Of a stretch of 64,000 nucleotides of DNA, positions 17,799-26,038 are shown piece after piece. Origin of the DNA: a bacterium (lineage in GTDB: Bacteria; Bacteroidota; Ignavibacteria; Kapaibacteriales; UBA7675); the NCBI GenBank assembly GCA_030430495.1, contig JAUIKM010000032.1, forward strand, positions 1 to 64,000. The letters are read 5' to 3'. Within the stretch, counting starts at the first letter, position 1. Every line of letters starts with the position of its first letter. The notes under the pieces were generated by a model. That model saw nothing but the letters and a program-made list of their open reading frames with translations. It did no database searches and had not been told where the DNA came from. Made by a program: the position numbers and the translations under genes.

Positions 17799-18029
17799 AA
17801 TAGCTCTTGAAGTTGCATCCTGCCAAATCTTGTTTTTGTCCTACGCGAGCGCGAAAGGCCTTGTGTGCTACAGCAATAATGTTAACTTCATAGCCCGTAT
17901 ACACGTACGACCGCCGGCCGGCGAAACGCGCTGCTCACGGATCACATTTCCTGCATTGCACGTGTACCTGTCCCGCACGCATCAAACATTGACCGGCTCC
18001 ACAACAGCCTGTCCGCACAAGAGTTCAAC

Positions 18030-18578
18030 ATGCACCTGCACACATCGACAATCTGTTTCTGCGCGGCTCTGATCCTGGCAATGGCGAGGCCGGCTCCGGC
18101 GCAGTCGGAAGCAGAGGAAACCGCCGATTTCACGCATCTGGTCGGGCTCAAATTTTCGGGCCTTTCCGGCGGCGGACTCAGCTACGAAATTCGCTTCGAA
18201 GACATTGCGATTGAGGCCTCGGGTTATGTCGATTACTACAAATCGCCCGGCTACCGCCGCGAAGAATTTGTCTTCGGCCTGGAGAACCAGCATGCCTTGC
18301 AGCGCAGTGAATCATGGCGCATTTACAGTCTGGCGGCACTTTGGTATTCGAGCACAGCACGCTACACGGACCATTACGTTTCATTCGGAATAATATCCGA
18401 AACCGAAACCACCACTCTCCTGGCAGCTTCGATCGGCATCGGCGCGGAGTGGACCCTGTGGGAGGGTATAGCTCTGAACCTGGACGGCGGCATTGTGCAT
18501 CGAAACACTGTTGACGGGCCCAAAAGTGACCGCGAGTCCAGGTTGACGCTGGGAGGCGGCATATCGTACAGGCTGTAA
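18030..18578 (+). CDS. small outer-membrane-type protein, paralogue A1
   Basis: A 182-aa protein with a signal peptide (cleavage after PAPAQ) and a mature part made of alternating hydrophobic strands (GLSYEIRFEDIAIEASGYVDYY, LGGGISYRL), ending in an aromatic or hydrophobic residue pattern typical of outer-membrane beta-barrels. It shares DYYKSPGYRREEFVFGLENQ with the A2 protein at 19394 (DYNASPNYSEEQYILGFEGQ) and the strand LKFSGLSGGGLSYEI with all four members. The family is not one I can name. No close operator match was found directly upstream of this first member. Confidence 0.7.
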   Translation: MHLHTSTICFCAALILAMARPAPAQSEAEETADFTHLVGLKFSGLSGGGLSYEIRFEDIAIEASGYVDYYKSPGYRREEFVFGLENQHALQRSESWRIYSLAALWYSSTARYTDHYVSFGIISETETTTLLAASIGIGAEWTLWEGIALNLDGGIVHRNTVDGPKSDRESRLTLGGGISYRL

Positions 18579-18602
18579 ACGCGCCTCTCGCCCGCTACTA
18601 TT

Positions 18603-18619
18603 GCAAACAACTTGCACGC
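18603..18619. promoter_or_regulatory. degenerate operator-like site upstream of paralogue B1
   Basis: GCAAACAACTTGCACGC differs from the consensus rCAyACAnnnTGyATGy at two positions. It lies 50 bases before the B1 start at 18669. It is the weakest member of the set. Confidence 0.3.
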
Positions 18620-18668
18620 AAAGGCACTGGTTTTCAACAACAGCAGTAATCATGTAATCGGATACATC

Positions 18669-19205
18669 ATGCAAACGTCCAATCGCCTTTTTGCACCGCT
18701 TCCGGCTCTTGTGGCGCTTCTTTTGTTTGTCGCCGCACCTGGAGTCCAGGCAGATGCGGAAGAGGTCCACCAGCTCGGCATTCAGGTCTCCGGTATTTCC
18801 GGCAGCGGCCTGAATTACCAGTTGCAGTTCGAGCGCTGGGCGTTTGAAACCACCGCGTTTTTCCTGCATCAAAACTTCGAGAAGAATGATCGGCTGGAGT
18901 ACAGCCTCGGCGTCGAAGCCCAGTACACCGTACAGCACCGCGACGGCATGCGGACCTACTTCGTAGTGGGATTCAGCCGCAGAATCTCCGAATACACTTC
19001 CATCGATCCGATTCCGGGCTTCGACGGCGCAATTCAACGCGAGACCGAGGACTACGGTTTCGGCCCGGGGATGGGAATTGAGGTCCTGCTGTTCGAACAT
19101 CTGGCGATGAGCCTGGATCTCGGCTATGCCTTCAGCAGCAAAGACGACGGACAGTTCGGTGAGACCAGAATCGCGGGTGCGCTGGGCGTCGGCTACCGTT
19201 TCTGA
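18669..19205 (+). CDS. small outer-membrane-type protein, paralogue B1
   Basis: A 178-aa protein with a signal peptide ending near GVQA. The mature part is beta-rich and ends in Phe (LGVGYRF), the classical C-terminal residue of outer-membrane barrels recognised by BAM. It is most like the B2 protein at 20039 (shared: ISGSGLNYQLQFERW, DRLEYSLGVEAQYTVQHRD, HLAMSLDLGYAF). The ATG at 18669 is chosen because it begins the signal peptide. No function is known. Confidence 0.7.
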   Translation: MQTSNRLFAPLPALVALLLFVAAPGVQADAEEVHQLGIQVSGISGSGLNYQLQFERWAFETTAFFLHQNFEKNDRLEYSLGVEAQYTVQHRDGMRTYFVVGFSRRISEYTSIDPIPGFDGAIQRETEDYGFGPGMGIEVLLFEHLAMSLDLGYAFSSKDDGQFGETRIAGALGVGYRF

Positions 19206-19227
19206 ATCAAGAACCGACAACTGAGGT

Positions 19228-19244
19228 ACATACAGCCTGTATGT
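19228..19244. promoter_or_regulatory. 17-bp palindromic operator candidate between B1 and A2
   Basis: ACATACAGCCTGTATGT has perfect 8-bp arms around a single central base and fits rCAyACAnnnTGTATGy. It lies 150 bases before the A2 start and shares its 12 core bases with the site upstream of tetR. Confidence 0.6.
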
Positions 19245-19393
19245 GCGCTGCCGATATACTCAGATCCACCACCGATGAGCCGCAACGGCACAAATATTCG
19301 GACCCGCTTTTGTGCACAATGATATTGCTGTATTTTGACTTCGCTTCCAACAATTGAACGGATCTGTTGCCGCAGGGCGCGGAGGAGTTCCAC

Positions 19394-19942
19394 ATGCAAT
19401 CACTTCCCATGACAGTTTTGCTGGCGACAATGCTTGGCGCGACACTGCCCGGCCCGTGTATGAGCCAAACCGGATCGGAAGATCCGACGGGAGTCTCACA
19501 TCAGATTGGCCTGAAGCTCTCCGATCTGTCGGGCGGCGGCCTGTGCTACCAGGTGCAATTTGACCTTGTGGCGTTTGAGGTTTCGGGTTATGTGGATTAC
19601 AATGCTTCGCCCAACTACAGCGAAGAACAATACATTCTTGGCTTCGAGGGCCAGATTGCATTTGAGCGCCGCGAAACCTGGCGCATCTACGGCCTGGCGG
19701 CAGTCTGGAATTTGTACAGGCAGGAAGTCGTCGACTTCAGCTTACCCAATCCGTCTATGATTGTCCGGCAGATAACAACGACGGAACGATTTGAGACTTC
19801 GCTCGGAATCGGCGCTGAATGGCTGATCTGGGACAACCTGGCGCTGGACATTGACGCGGGATTCTCCTTTGCCAATGAACAGGCCGGCCGCCTCAAAGAG
19901 CTGTCGCCGTCGATGGGCGCCGGCGTTTCGTTTCGCCTGTAA
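19394..19942 (+). CDS. small outer-membrane-type protein, paralogue A2
   Basis: A 182-aa protein, the same length as A1. A strong GGAGGAG (19381-19387) precedes the ATG. It has a signal peptide, then VSHQIGLKLSDLSGGGLCYQV and beta strands ending in GAGVSFRL. The A-type hallmark DYNASPNYSEEQYILGFEGQ and ERRETWRIYGLAAVW match A1 (QRSESWRIYSLAALW). The signal-peptide region contains a Cys (PGPCMSQ) but no clear lipobox. No family name can be given. Confidence 0.7.
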   Translation: MQSLPMTVLLATMLGATLPGPCMSQTGSEDPTGVSHQIGLKLSDLSGGGLCYQVQFDLVAFEVSGYVDYNASPNYSEEQYILGFEGQIAFERRETWRIYGLAAVWNLYRQEVVDFSLPNPSMIVRQITTTERFETSLGIGAEWLIWDNLALDIDAGFSFANEQAGRLKELSPSMGAGVSFRL

Positions 19943-20038
19943 ACGGCAGCTGATTGGTACTGTACTTTCAACTGCCCGGCTGAAAGTCCGACACGGATCA
20001 CAAACTGAATGCCGGCTGAAGTCCGGGAGATAAGCGCT

Positions 20039-20575
20039 ATGCTGAAAACAGGTCTGTCCGCATTGAAACTCACTTCGACTTTGATGTTTTGCCTCCTGTC
20101 GACAACCCTTGCCGTCCGCGCGCAGACGGACGTCAGCCACCAGATAGGCTTGCAGTTTTCCGGTATTTCCGGCCACGGTCTGAACTACCAGTTGCAGGTC
20201 GATCGCTTTGGCTTTGAAACCAGCGGGTACATTTTCCTGGAACAGGAAGACCGGGACGACCGCCTCGAATTCAACGTCGGCGCGGAGTTGCAGTACAGCC
20301 TGATGCAACGCGACAACATCCGGACGTACGGCCTTTTTGGCGTCAACTACCACTCCGTCGACGAAACTGACGTCATTGTGTCGCCCGGCAATGAGGATTC
20401 GTTTGAGTACCGCCGCGAAGATTTTACCACCGGTATCGGCATGGGCTGCGAGGTCGTGTTTTTTGATCATCTGGCGCTCAACCTGGACCTGGGCTACGGC
20501 TACACCAACTCGGACGGCGGCGCATACAAAGAAACACAGGCCAAGGGAGCTGTGAGCATCGGCTATCGATTCTGA
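20039..20575 (+). CDS. small outer-membrane-type protein, paralogue B2
   Basis: A 178-aa protein, the same length as B1, with GGGAG about 10 bases before the ATG. After a signal peptide (cleavage near VRAQ) it reads DVSHQIGLQFSGISGHGLNYQ and carries the B-type segment DRLEFNVGAELQYSLMQRD, ending in Phe (VSIGYRF). It completes an A-B-A-B array, consistent with duplication of an A-B gene pair. The four proteins are too small for TonB receptors and resemble 8-stranded barrels in length; function unknown. Confidence 0.72.
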   Translation: MLKTGLSALKLTSTLMFCLLSTTLAVRAQTDVSHQIGLQFSGISGHGLNYQLQVDRFGFETSGYIFLEQEDRDDRLEFNVGAELQYSLMQRDNIRTYGLFGVNYHSVDETDVIVSPGNEDSFEYRREDFTTGIGMGCEVVFFDHLALNLDLGYGYTNSDGGAYKETQAKGAVSIGYRF

Positions 20576-20596
20576 CGCAAAAACAGATCGGAAAAG

Positions 20597-20613
20597 GCAT
20601 ACACCTTGCATGT
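20597..20613. promoter_or_regulatory. operator candidate in the gap before the OmpA/TSP3 gene (first)
   Basis: GCATACACCTTGCATGT fits rCAyACAnnnTGyATGy. It lies 21 bases after the B2 stop. Confidence 0.5.
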
Positions 20614-20778
20614 AATCCGCTATTTGACCCGAACGCGGTCGCGCTTCGACCAGCCGCGGCACAAGACGGTGCGCGGCTGCGGGCAGCCCATGCGACTGAG
20701 AAGCACTTGCTGGCCGACACCCGGCTACGGCCGCAATTGAACGACTTGCGGCGCAGACGCAGCGGCCTGAAACCTGAA

Positions 20779-20796
20779 CCTGCGGGACTAACAAGA
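20779..20796. repeat. 18-bp intergenic repeat, copy 1
   Basis: cctgcgggactaacaaga occurs here and, exactly, at 47426-47443. The core ggactaacaaga also follows a GC-rich hairpin at 44222-44233. All three copies are intergenic. Confidence 0.5.
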
Positions 20797-20824
20797 CGGC
20801 CTTGAAAGACCAGCCGGGAAAACA

Positions 20825-20841
20825 ACATGCAGAATGTATGT
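20825..20841. promoter_or_regulatory. operator candidate in the gap before the OmpA/TSP3 gene (second)
   Basis: ACATGCAGAATGTATGT matches the consensus with a single transition in the left arm (CATGCA for CATACA). Confidence 0.5.
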
Positions 20842-20966
20842 TTGTTCGACTTGAATTTGAAGCCCGGCGCAGGCGGTCAGAAAAGAAGAGCCGGAATTTT
20901 CCGTGGAAAGCGCCGCAAAACCCGATCAGAAGCGAAATCTTGTGCCGTGGAGCAGCAATTCAGAAG

Positions 20967-20983
20967 ACATACAGTGTGCATGT
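20967..20983. promoter_or_regulatory. operator candidate in the gap before the OmpA/TSP3 gene (third)
   Basis: ACATACAGTGTGCATGT matches the consensus with a single transition in the right arm (TGCATG for TGTATG). It is about 226 bases before the start of the OmpA gene. Confidence 0.5.
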
Positions 20984-21208
20984 AAACAAACAATACGGAG
21001 CAGGTGTGTTTCCAAAAAGCGGTGCGGGCCGCGCTTAAGAACAATTGGCGCGAAACTGAACCGGTCGCCAACATTTGACTTGTTATATTGTAGTTTCGGC
21101 ATTCACGGTCGTGGCATACGACTCCGCTGGCTCTTCGTGACTGTGCCGACGAAGCACCCATAGAACCAAGATTTGATTTCCATTCCATTCACTTTTCAGG
21201 ACTGCATA

Positions 21209-23389
21209 ATGCGTCAACGTACTCTGTTCCCGGCTGTTTTAGCGTTGCTGCTGATGCTGGCAGCACTTCCGCAGAATATTCAATCCCAGAGCCATGAAAA
21301 TCGGCTGTCGTTCGGCGTCAACGGTGGCGGAGTCAAGTATTTTGGAGAATTCACGGACAACCAGTTCTGGCTGAGCGGCGACATGTTCCTGCGCTACAAT
21401 GTGATTCCGCACATCTCGGTGCACGCCTCTGTGGGCCTGACGCAACTGCGCTTCAAGAATACTTCATCCGTGATTGACCGCTACCCGGACTACTTTGGTC
21501 CGGACGCGGAGGTGGGCGACAACTACCTGAATTCCAACACAAAGATCCAGGAAAAAGGCGCAACGCGCATGCTGATTTATGAAGGCCTGGCGTCGTTCAA
21601 CCTGTTCCCGAACGAAAAGTTCGTGCCCTACATTTTCTCCGGGGTGAGTTTTGTCGACTTCAACCCGGCCAACATTTTTGCCAACGAAGCGCTGCCGAAC
21701 AACTCAAACGGCGTCTACGACAAACAGCAATTGATGATCCCGCTGGGGATTGGTTTTGAGGGATACATCACTGACGACCTGGTGATCAACGGGCGCGGAA
21801 CGTACCGACTGACCAATACGGACTTCCTGGACGACCTGGCGGAAGCCGGCTCGGGCGACGACAAGTTTCTGACCTTTGGCGTCGGTTTCTCCTACTACAT
21901 CTTCGGCGAGTCGGACAACGACAAGGACGGCCTGACAAATTCCTACGAGATTGAAATCGGCACGGACCCGGAAAACCCGGACACGGACGGCGACGGGCTG
22001 ACGGACGGCGACGAGGTGCGCAGGCACAGCACCAATCCGAAAGACCCGGACACGGACGACGACAACCTGACCGACTACGCCGAAGTCGTCGACCACGGTA
22101 CGGACCCGAACCTGGCCGATACGGACAGCGATAAACTGAATGACGGCGAAGAAATTTCGCGCAAAACACAGCCGAAAAACCCGGACAGCGACGGCGACGG
22201 ACTCGTCGACGGCGACGAAGTGCTGACGCACAACACGGATCCGCTGTCGCCGGACACCGACGGCGACGGACTCGTCGACGGCGACGAAGTGCGCAAACAC
22301 AAGACCGATCCGACGGCGCTGGACTCCGATGCCGACGGCCTGAACGACGGCCTGGAAATCAACACCTACAAGTCTAATCCGGCCCAGGCCGATACGGACG
22401 CGGACGGCCTGAACGACGGCCTGGAAGTGAACCAGTACAAAACCGACGTCAACAAACCCGATACGGACGGCGATAAACTCTCCGACGGCGAGGAAGTCAA
22501 CCAGTACAAAACCGACCCGCTCAAAGTGGACAGCGACGGCGACCAGCTGAAGGACGGCGAGGAAATCAACACCTACAAGTCCAACCCGCTCAAATCCGAC
22601 AGCGACAGCGACGGCCTGAACGACGGCGACGAAGTGCGCCTGTACAAAACCGACCCGATCAAAGCCGACAGCGACGGCGACGAACTGAAGGACGGCGAGG
22701 AGGTCAACAAGTACAAAACCGATCCGAACAACGTCGACAGCGACAACGACAAACTGCGCGACGGCGCGGAAGTCCTCTCGCACAAAACCGATCCGGCCAA
22801 CCCGGACACGGACGGCGACACGCTGATGGACGGCGACGAGGTCTCCGAGCGCTGGAACACCGACCCGCTCAAACCCGACACGGACGACGACGGCATCATC
22901 GATCCGGAGGACAAATGTCCGCTGGTAGCCGGCAAGCCGAGCACGGAAGAGCCTGAAAAACACGGCTGTCCGCAGGCGCCGAAAGTCGGCACGAAGGTCG
23001 ACTTCCCCGACATCCTGTTCATCGTCAACACGGACAACTTCAACTTCGACGCACCGCAGACGGCGGCCAATCTGGCCAAGCTGCTGCAGTACATGAACCA
23101 GTGCGAGGGCCTGGAGGTGATGGTCGAGGGCCACGCTTCGTCCGAGGGCAACAAAAAGCGCAATCAGGAACTGTCGGAGATGCGCTCGAAGAAAGTCCGC
23201 GAATGGCTGATCGAACAGGGCGTCTCACCCGCCAAGATCGTGGGCAACATCGGCTACGGCTCTTCGCGTCCGAAGGTGGATGAACCGACGCCGGAGGAAG
23301 CCAGGAAGATGAAGGCAGAGGAAGTTGAGGCGATCCGCAAGCAGAATCGTCGCATCACGATCGAGATTGTCAAGACCTGCGACGGCTAG
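21209..23389 (+). CDS. OmpA-family outer-membrane protein with TSP3-like calcium-binding repeats
   Basis: A 726-aa protein. It has a signal peptide (residues 1-25), an outer-membrane barrel (about 30-240), then a stalk of about 14 repeats of the pattern DxDxDGLxDGxExxxxxTxPxxxD (about 245-575). These are thrombospondin type 3-like modules, each able to bind Ca2+ through the Asp residues. A proline-containing linker and a C-terminal OmpA domain follow (about 610-726: LEVMVEGHASSEGNKKRNQELSEMR, IGYGSSRP, NRRITIEI). OmpA domains bind peptidoglycan, so the acidic stalk would span part of the periplasm. AGGA precedes the ATG at 21209. A strong terminator follows. The clustered upstream palindromes suggest TetR control. 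Confidence 0.92.
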   Translation: MRQRTLFPAVLALLLMLAALPQNIQSQSHENRLSFGVNGGGVKYFGEFTDNQFWLSGDMFLRYNVIPHISVHASVGLTQLRFKNTSSVIDRYPDYFGPDAEVGDNYLNSNTKIQEKGATRMLIYEGLASFNLFPNEKFVPYIFSGVSFVDFNPANIFANEALPNNSNGVYDKQQLMIPLGIGFEGYITDDLVINGRGTYRLTNTDFLDDLAEAGSGDDKFLTFGVGFSYYIFGESDNDKDGLTNSYEIEIGTDPENPDTDGDGLTDGDEVRRHSTNPKDPDTDDDNLTDYAEVVDHGTDPNLADTDSDKLNDGEEISRKTQPKNPDSDGDGLVDGDEVLTHNTDPLSPDTDGDGLVDGDEVRKHKTDPTALDSDADGLNDGLEINTYKSNPAQADTDADGLNDGLEVNQYKTDVNKPDTDGDKLSDGEEVNQYKTDPLKVDSDGDQLKDGEEINTYKSNPLKSDSDSDGLNDGDEVRLYKTDPIKADSDGDELKDGEEVNKYKTDPNNVDSDNDKLRDGAEVLSHKTDPANPDTDGDTLMDGDEVSERWNTDPLKPDTDDDGIIDPEDKCPLVAGKPSTEEPEKHGCPQAPKVGTKVDFPDILFIVNTDNFNFDAPQTAANLAKLLQYMNQCEGLEVMVEGHASSEGNKKRNQELSEMRSKKVREWLIEQGVSPAKIVGNIGYGSSRPKVDEPTPEEARKMKAEEVEAIRKQNRRITIEIVKTCDG

Positions 23390-23422
23390 GATATCGACTC
23401 CTGATCCAGGCATCCACTCAGG

Positions 23423-23456
23423 GCAGTGGCCGGCGCATGCCGGTCACTGCTTTTTT
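23423..23456 (+). terminator. Rho-independent terminator after the OmpA/TSP3 gene
   Basis: An 11-bp stem (GCAGTGGCCGG / CCGGTCACTGC with one G-T pair), loop CGCATG, then six T residues at 23451-23456. A run of ten G follows at 23462-23471. Confidence 0.88.
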
Positions 23457-23492
23457 GGTTTGGGGGGGGGGCCACAACTCGCACAAACACGC

Positions 23493-25766
23493 TCAGAATT
23501 CAAATTCGAAGCCGGCCAGAGGAATCAGTCCGAACTGGTATTCGGCTTTCAGTCCCTCTGACGCGCCGCCCCAATAGTACTCCATCACATTCTCGCGATT
23601 GTAGACATTCCACACGCTGATGTACATGGTCAGGTTGCTGCTCTCAAAGAAAAAGCGGTGGTCGGCGCGCAGGTTGAGCGACTGGTAGTCGGGCAGGTAG
23701 TCGTCGTTCAGGCGGTCGCGGTCGCGCACGCCGCGGCCCTCTTCAATCGATGCCGGAACGTCAAAGGGCGTGTAAGCCCGCCCGCCCGAAAGATTGAAGC
23801 GCACGCTGAACTCCCAGCTGCGCCCCAGTTTGTAGCCGCCGATCACGCTCAGCGCGTAGCGGTTGTCGAACAGGCGATTGTGTTCAACGCCGTTCAGATC
23901 TTCGTAGCGACTGCGGAAATACGTGGCGCTGATCAGGCCGTGGAAGTTTTCCGCCAGCTTTTTCTGCAGCATGAATTCGATGCCGCGCGACCAGGACGCA
24001 CCCATGTCGTTGATATCGCCGATCGGATCGTCAAAGGGAAAACTGCGGTCCACCAGGAAGAGGTAGGGCGCGGTGCGCGCCATCGGGAAGTTGCTGTAAT
24101 CCTTCTTGTACACCTCCACGCTCATGCGCGTATCGCTCGTCAGGTCGTATTCCACGCCCGCAATCAGGTGCACGGCCTGCGGGTGTTTCAGCTCGTGCAG
24201 CACGTCGAACTGCGCCAGCGAATAGAGCGGCAGTGTCTGGCGGTAAAGTCCCGCCGCCGCCTTCAGCCGCAGTACCGGGCTGATGGAGATGTTCATCGAT
24301 CCGCGCGGTGAGATCAGCGTTTCGTCGCGCAGCGAGTAGTGGTCCGCACGCACGCCGGCGGTCAGGTCCAGCCAGTGGAGCGGCGTCCATGTGTAGCTCA
24401 GGAATGCGCCGAAGCGTTCGGAGTCAAGCGTGTGGACGCCGCGCGAAATGTCACCGCCGGTATTCGGAATTTCAACGTGCTGCGTGTATTCCACGTCGTC
24501 GATCTGCGCTTCAAATCCGACTTCAAATTTGTGCTGGTCCCCCAGCGCCAGGTAGGAATTGCTGCGCAGCACCTTGCTCGATTCATCGACGATTTCCAGG
24601 TGGTAGGGCTGGGCCGCATCGACGGCCTGATCCAGGTCGGTCACTTCCGAAAAGGAGTAAGAAACGGAGGTGAGCGTGTAGCCGTTTTCGCCCCACAGCC
24701 AGCGCCAGGTCAGGCCCGTTGTGTTCTGATGCGCCTTTTCCTCCCACCAGGAGCCATAACCTTCCTCGATGGATTCCTCGCGCGAACGCGTCACCAGATT
24801 ATCGCCGTAAATATTGAGCAGGTAGAGCGAGTGGTGGTCGTTCAGGTCGTAGCTGAACTTGGCGTGCACGTCGCCGAATGTGGGCGCTTCCTCGGTGCCG
24901 ATCGCATCGGCGATCAGGTCGATATAACTGCGTTTGGTCGAGATCAGCCAGGAGCCTTTGCCGCCGGGCCACGGCCCTTCCGCCGTGCCGCCGAAACCGG
25001 CGATGTTCAGGTCAAGCTGCCCGTCGAACTCCTCGCGGTTGCCCTCGCGGAAACGCACGTCGGTAATGGCCGAGAGGCGGTTGCCGAAGGCGGCCGAAAA
25101 CCCGCCGGCGGAGAAGGACAGGTCGCGGATGAAGTCGACATTCAGAATGCTGATGCCGCCGCCCGAGGTTCCCGCATCGGGAAAGTGATTGATGTTCGGG
25201 ATGTAGATGTTGTCGATGTAAAAACCGTTTTCGTACGAGAGTCCGCCGCGCACGAGCAGGTTGTTTTCTTCATCGCTTTTCTGGATGACGGAGGGCAGGG
25301 CCGAGACGATGCGGCTGACGTCCCCGGCGGTGCCGGGCATGCGCCTGATCTCCTCCGCATTGAACTGCGCCGCGCTGATAGCCATCTGAGAATTTTCACG
25401 GAAAAAACCGGATTCCACCGTGACGCCTTCGGTCTCAAAGGCCTGGCCGGACATTGCCGCATCGACGCGTGTGATGCGCCCCGGCCGCACGATCACGTCG
25501 GTCTGTTTGAAGCCGCTGTAGCCGATCATGGAAAAGGCCAGTACGTAACTGCCCGGAGCCAGGCTGTCGATGGAAAAACTGCCGTCGCCGCGGCTGGAAG
25601 CGCCGCGTTTGGTGTTGACTACCTGAACGGTGACGCCGGCCAGCGGCCGTTGTGAATCTTTGTCCACCACCGTGCCTTTAATGCTGCCCGTCTGTGCGTG
25701 CAGCGGATTCCAGGCACAGAGACAAACAAGAGAAATCATCAGGAGAAGTACAGTACGTCGTTGCAT
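23493..25766 (-). CDS. TonB-dependent receptor with carboxypeptidase-regulatory domain (1)
   Basis: A 757-aa outer-membrane receptor. It has a signal peptide ending in PLHAQ, a carboxypeptidase-regulatory-like domain (about 28-108: GSIKGTVVDKDSQRPLAGVTV), a TonB plug domain (about 125-240, with RMPGTAGDVSRIVSALPSV and VRGGLSYENGFYIDNI) and a 22-strand barrel to the C-terminal FEF. The length is normal. The ligand is unknown; no SusD partner or metal gene is adjacent, so polysaccharide uptake is not supported. A paralogue lies at 27828-30137, with the same VRGG...YYIDxIxxPNINHF plug signature. The start is the ATG just before the signal peptide. Confidence 0.92.
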   Translation of the reverse strand: MQRRTVLLLMISLVCLCAWNPLHAQTGSIKGTVVDKDSQRPLAGVTVQVVNTKRGASSRGDGSFSIDSLAPGSYVLAFSMIGYSGFKQTDVIVRPGRITRVDAAMSGQAFETEGVTVESGFFRENSQMAISAAQFNAEEIRRMPGTAGDVSRIVSALPSVIQKSDEENNLLVRGGLSYENGFYIDNIYIPNINHFPDAGTSGGGISILNVDFIRDLSFSAGGFSAAFGNRLSAITDVRFREGNREEFDGQLDLNIAGFGGTAEGPWPGGKGSWLISTKRSYIDLIADAIGTEEAPTFGDVHAKFSYDLNDHHSLYLLNIYGDNLVTRSREESIEEGYGSWWEEKAHQNTTGLTWRWLWGENGYTLTSVSYSFSEVTDLDQAVDAAQPYHLEIVDESSKVLRSNSYLALGDQHKFEVGFEAQIDDVEYTQHVEIPNTGGDISRGVHTLDSERFGAFLSYTWTPLHWLDLTAGVRADHYSLRDETLISPRGSMNISISPVLRLKAAAGLYRQTLPLYSLAQFDVLHELKHPQAVHLIAGVEYDLTSDTRMSVEVYKKDYSNFPMARTAPYLFLVDRSFPFDDPIGDINDMGASWSRGIEFMLQKKLAENFHGLISATYFRSRYEDLNGVEHNRLFDNRYALSVIGGYKLGRSWEFSVRFNLSGGRAYTPFDVPASIEEGRGVRDRDRLNDDYLPDYQSLNLRADHRFFFESSNLTMYISVWNVYNRENVMEYYWGGASEGLKAEYQFGLIPLAGFEFEF

Positions 25767-26038
25767 CGTATTAAACTTTGTTAAATCGGAAAGAGGATTG
25801 TCGAGCGTTTTGAGTAGAGGATGATACAAAGCGCAAACAAAGGTTGCGGGAGACGCAAAGTGCGTTTGAGGATTTTACATGAGCAAATCCGTTCGGAGAA
25901 AGTTACATGTGTTTGAAGAGGAATAGAGTGCCGTTGGGCCATTGCGGCGGTATCGGACACGTTAATCTGTGTCAATAGTTTGCAATATCTTATATTTTGC
26001 GTTTCAAAGGTGGGCATAAAGAACTGAAGATCGACCAG

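Larger units (their letters stand above)
20576..21208. other. 633-bp regulatory gap upstream of the OmpA/TSP3 gene
   Basis: This gap between paralogue B2 and the large OmpA protein holds three of the 17-bp TetR-type palindromes (listed separately) and one copy of the intergenic element cctgcgggactaacaaga (20779-20796). No convincing open frame was found. Its length and multiple dyads suggest an unusually elaborate control region or the remnant of lost members of the array. Confidence 0.5.

Noticed and set aside
17895..17985. An operator of the TetR type before the first paralogue A1
   Set aside because: Sequences such as gtatacacgtacg and gcattgcacgtgtac match only half of the palindrome; too many mismatches to list.
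21704..23134. A 476-codon minus-strand frame
   Set aside because: It is the antisense of the TSP3 repeats and consists of Val/Arg/Phe repeats with no family likeness.
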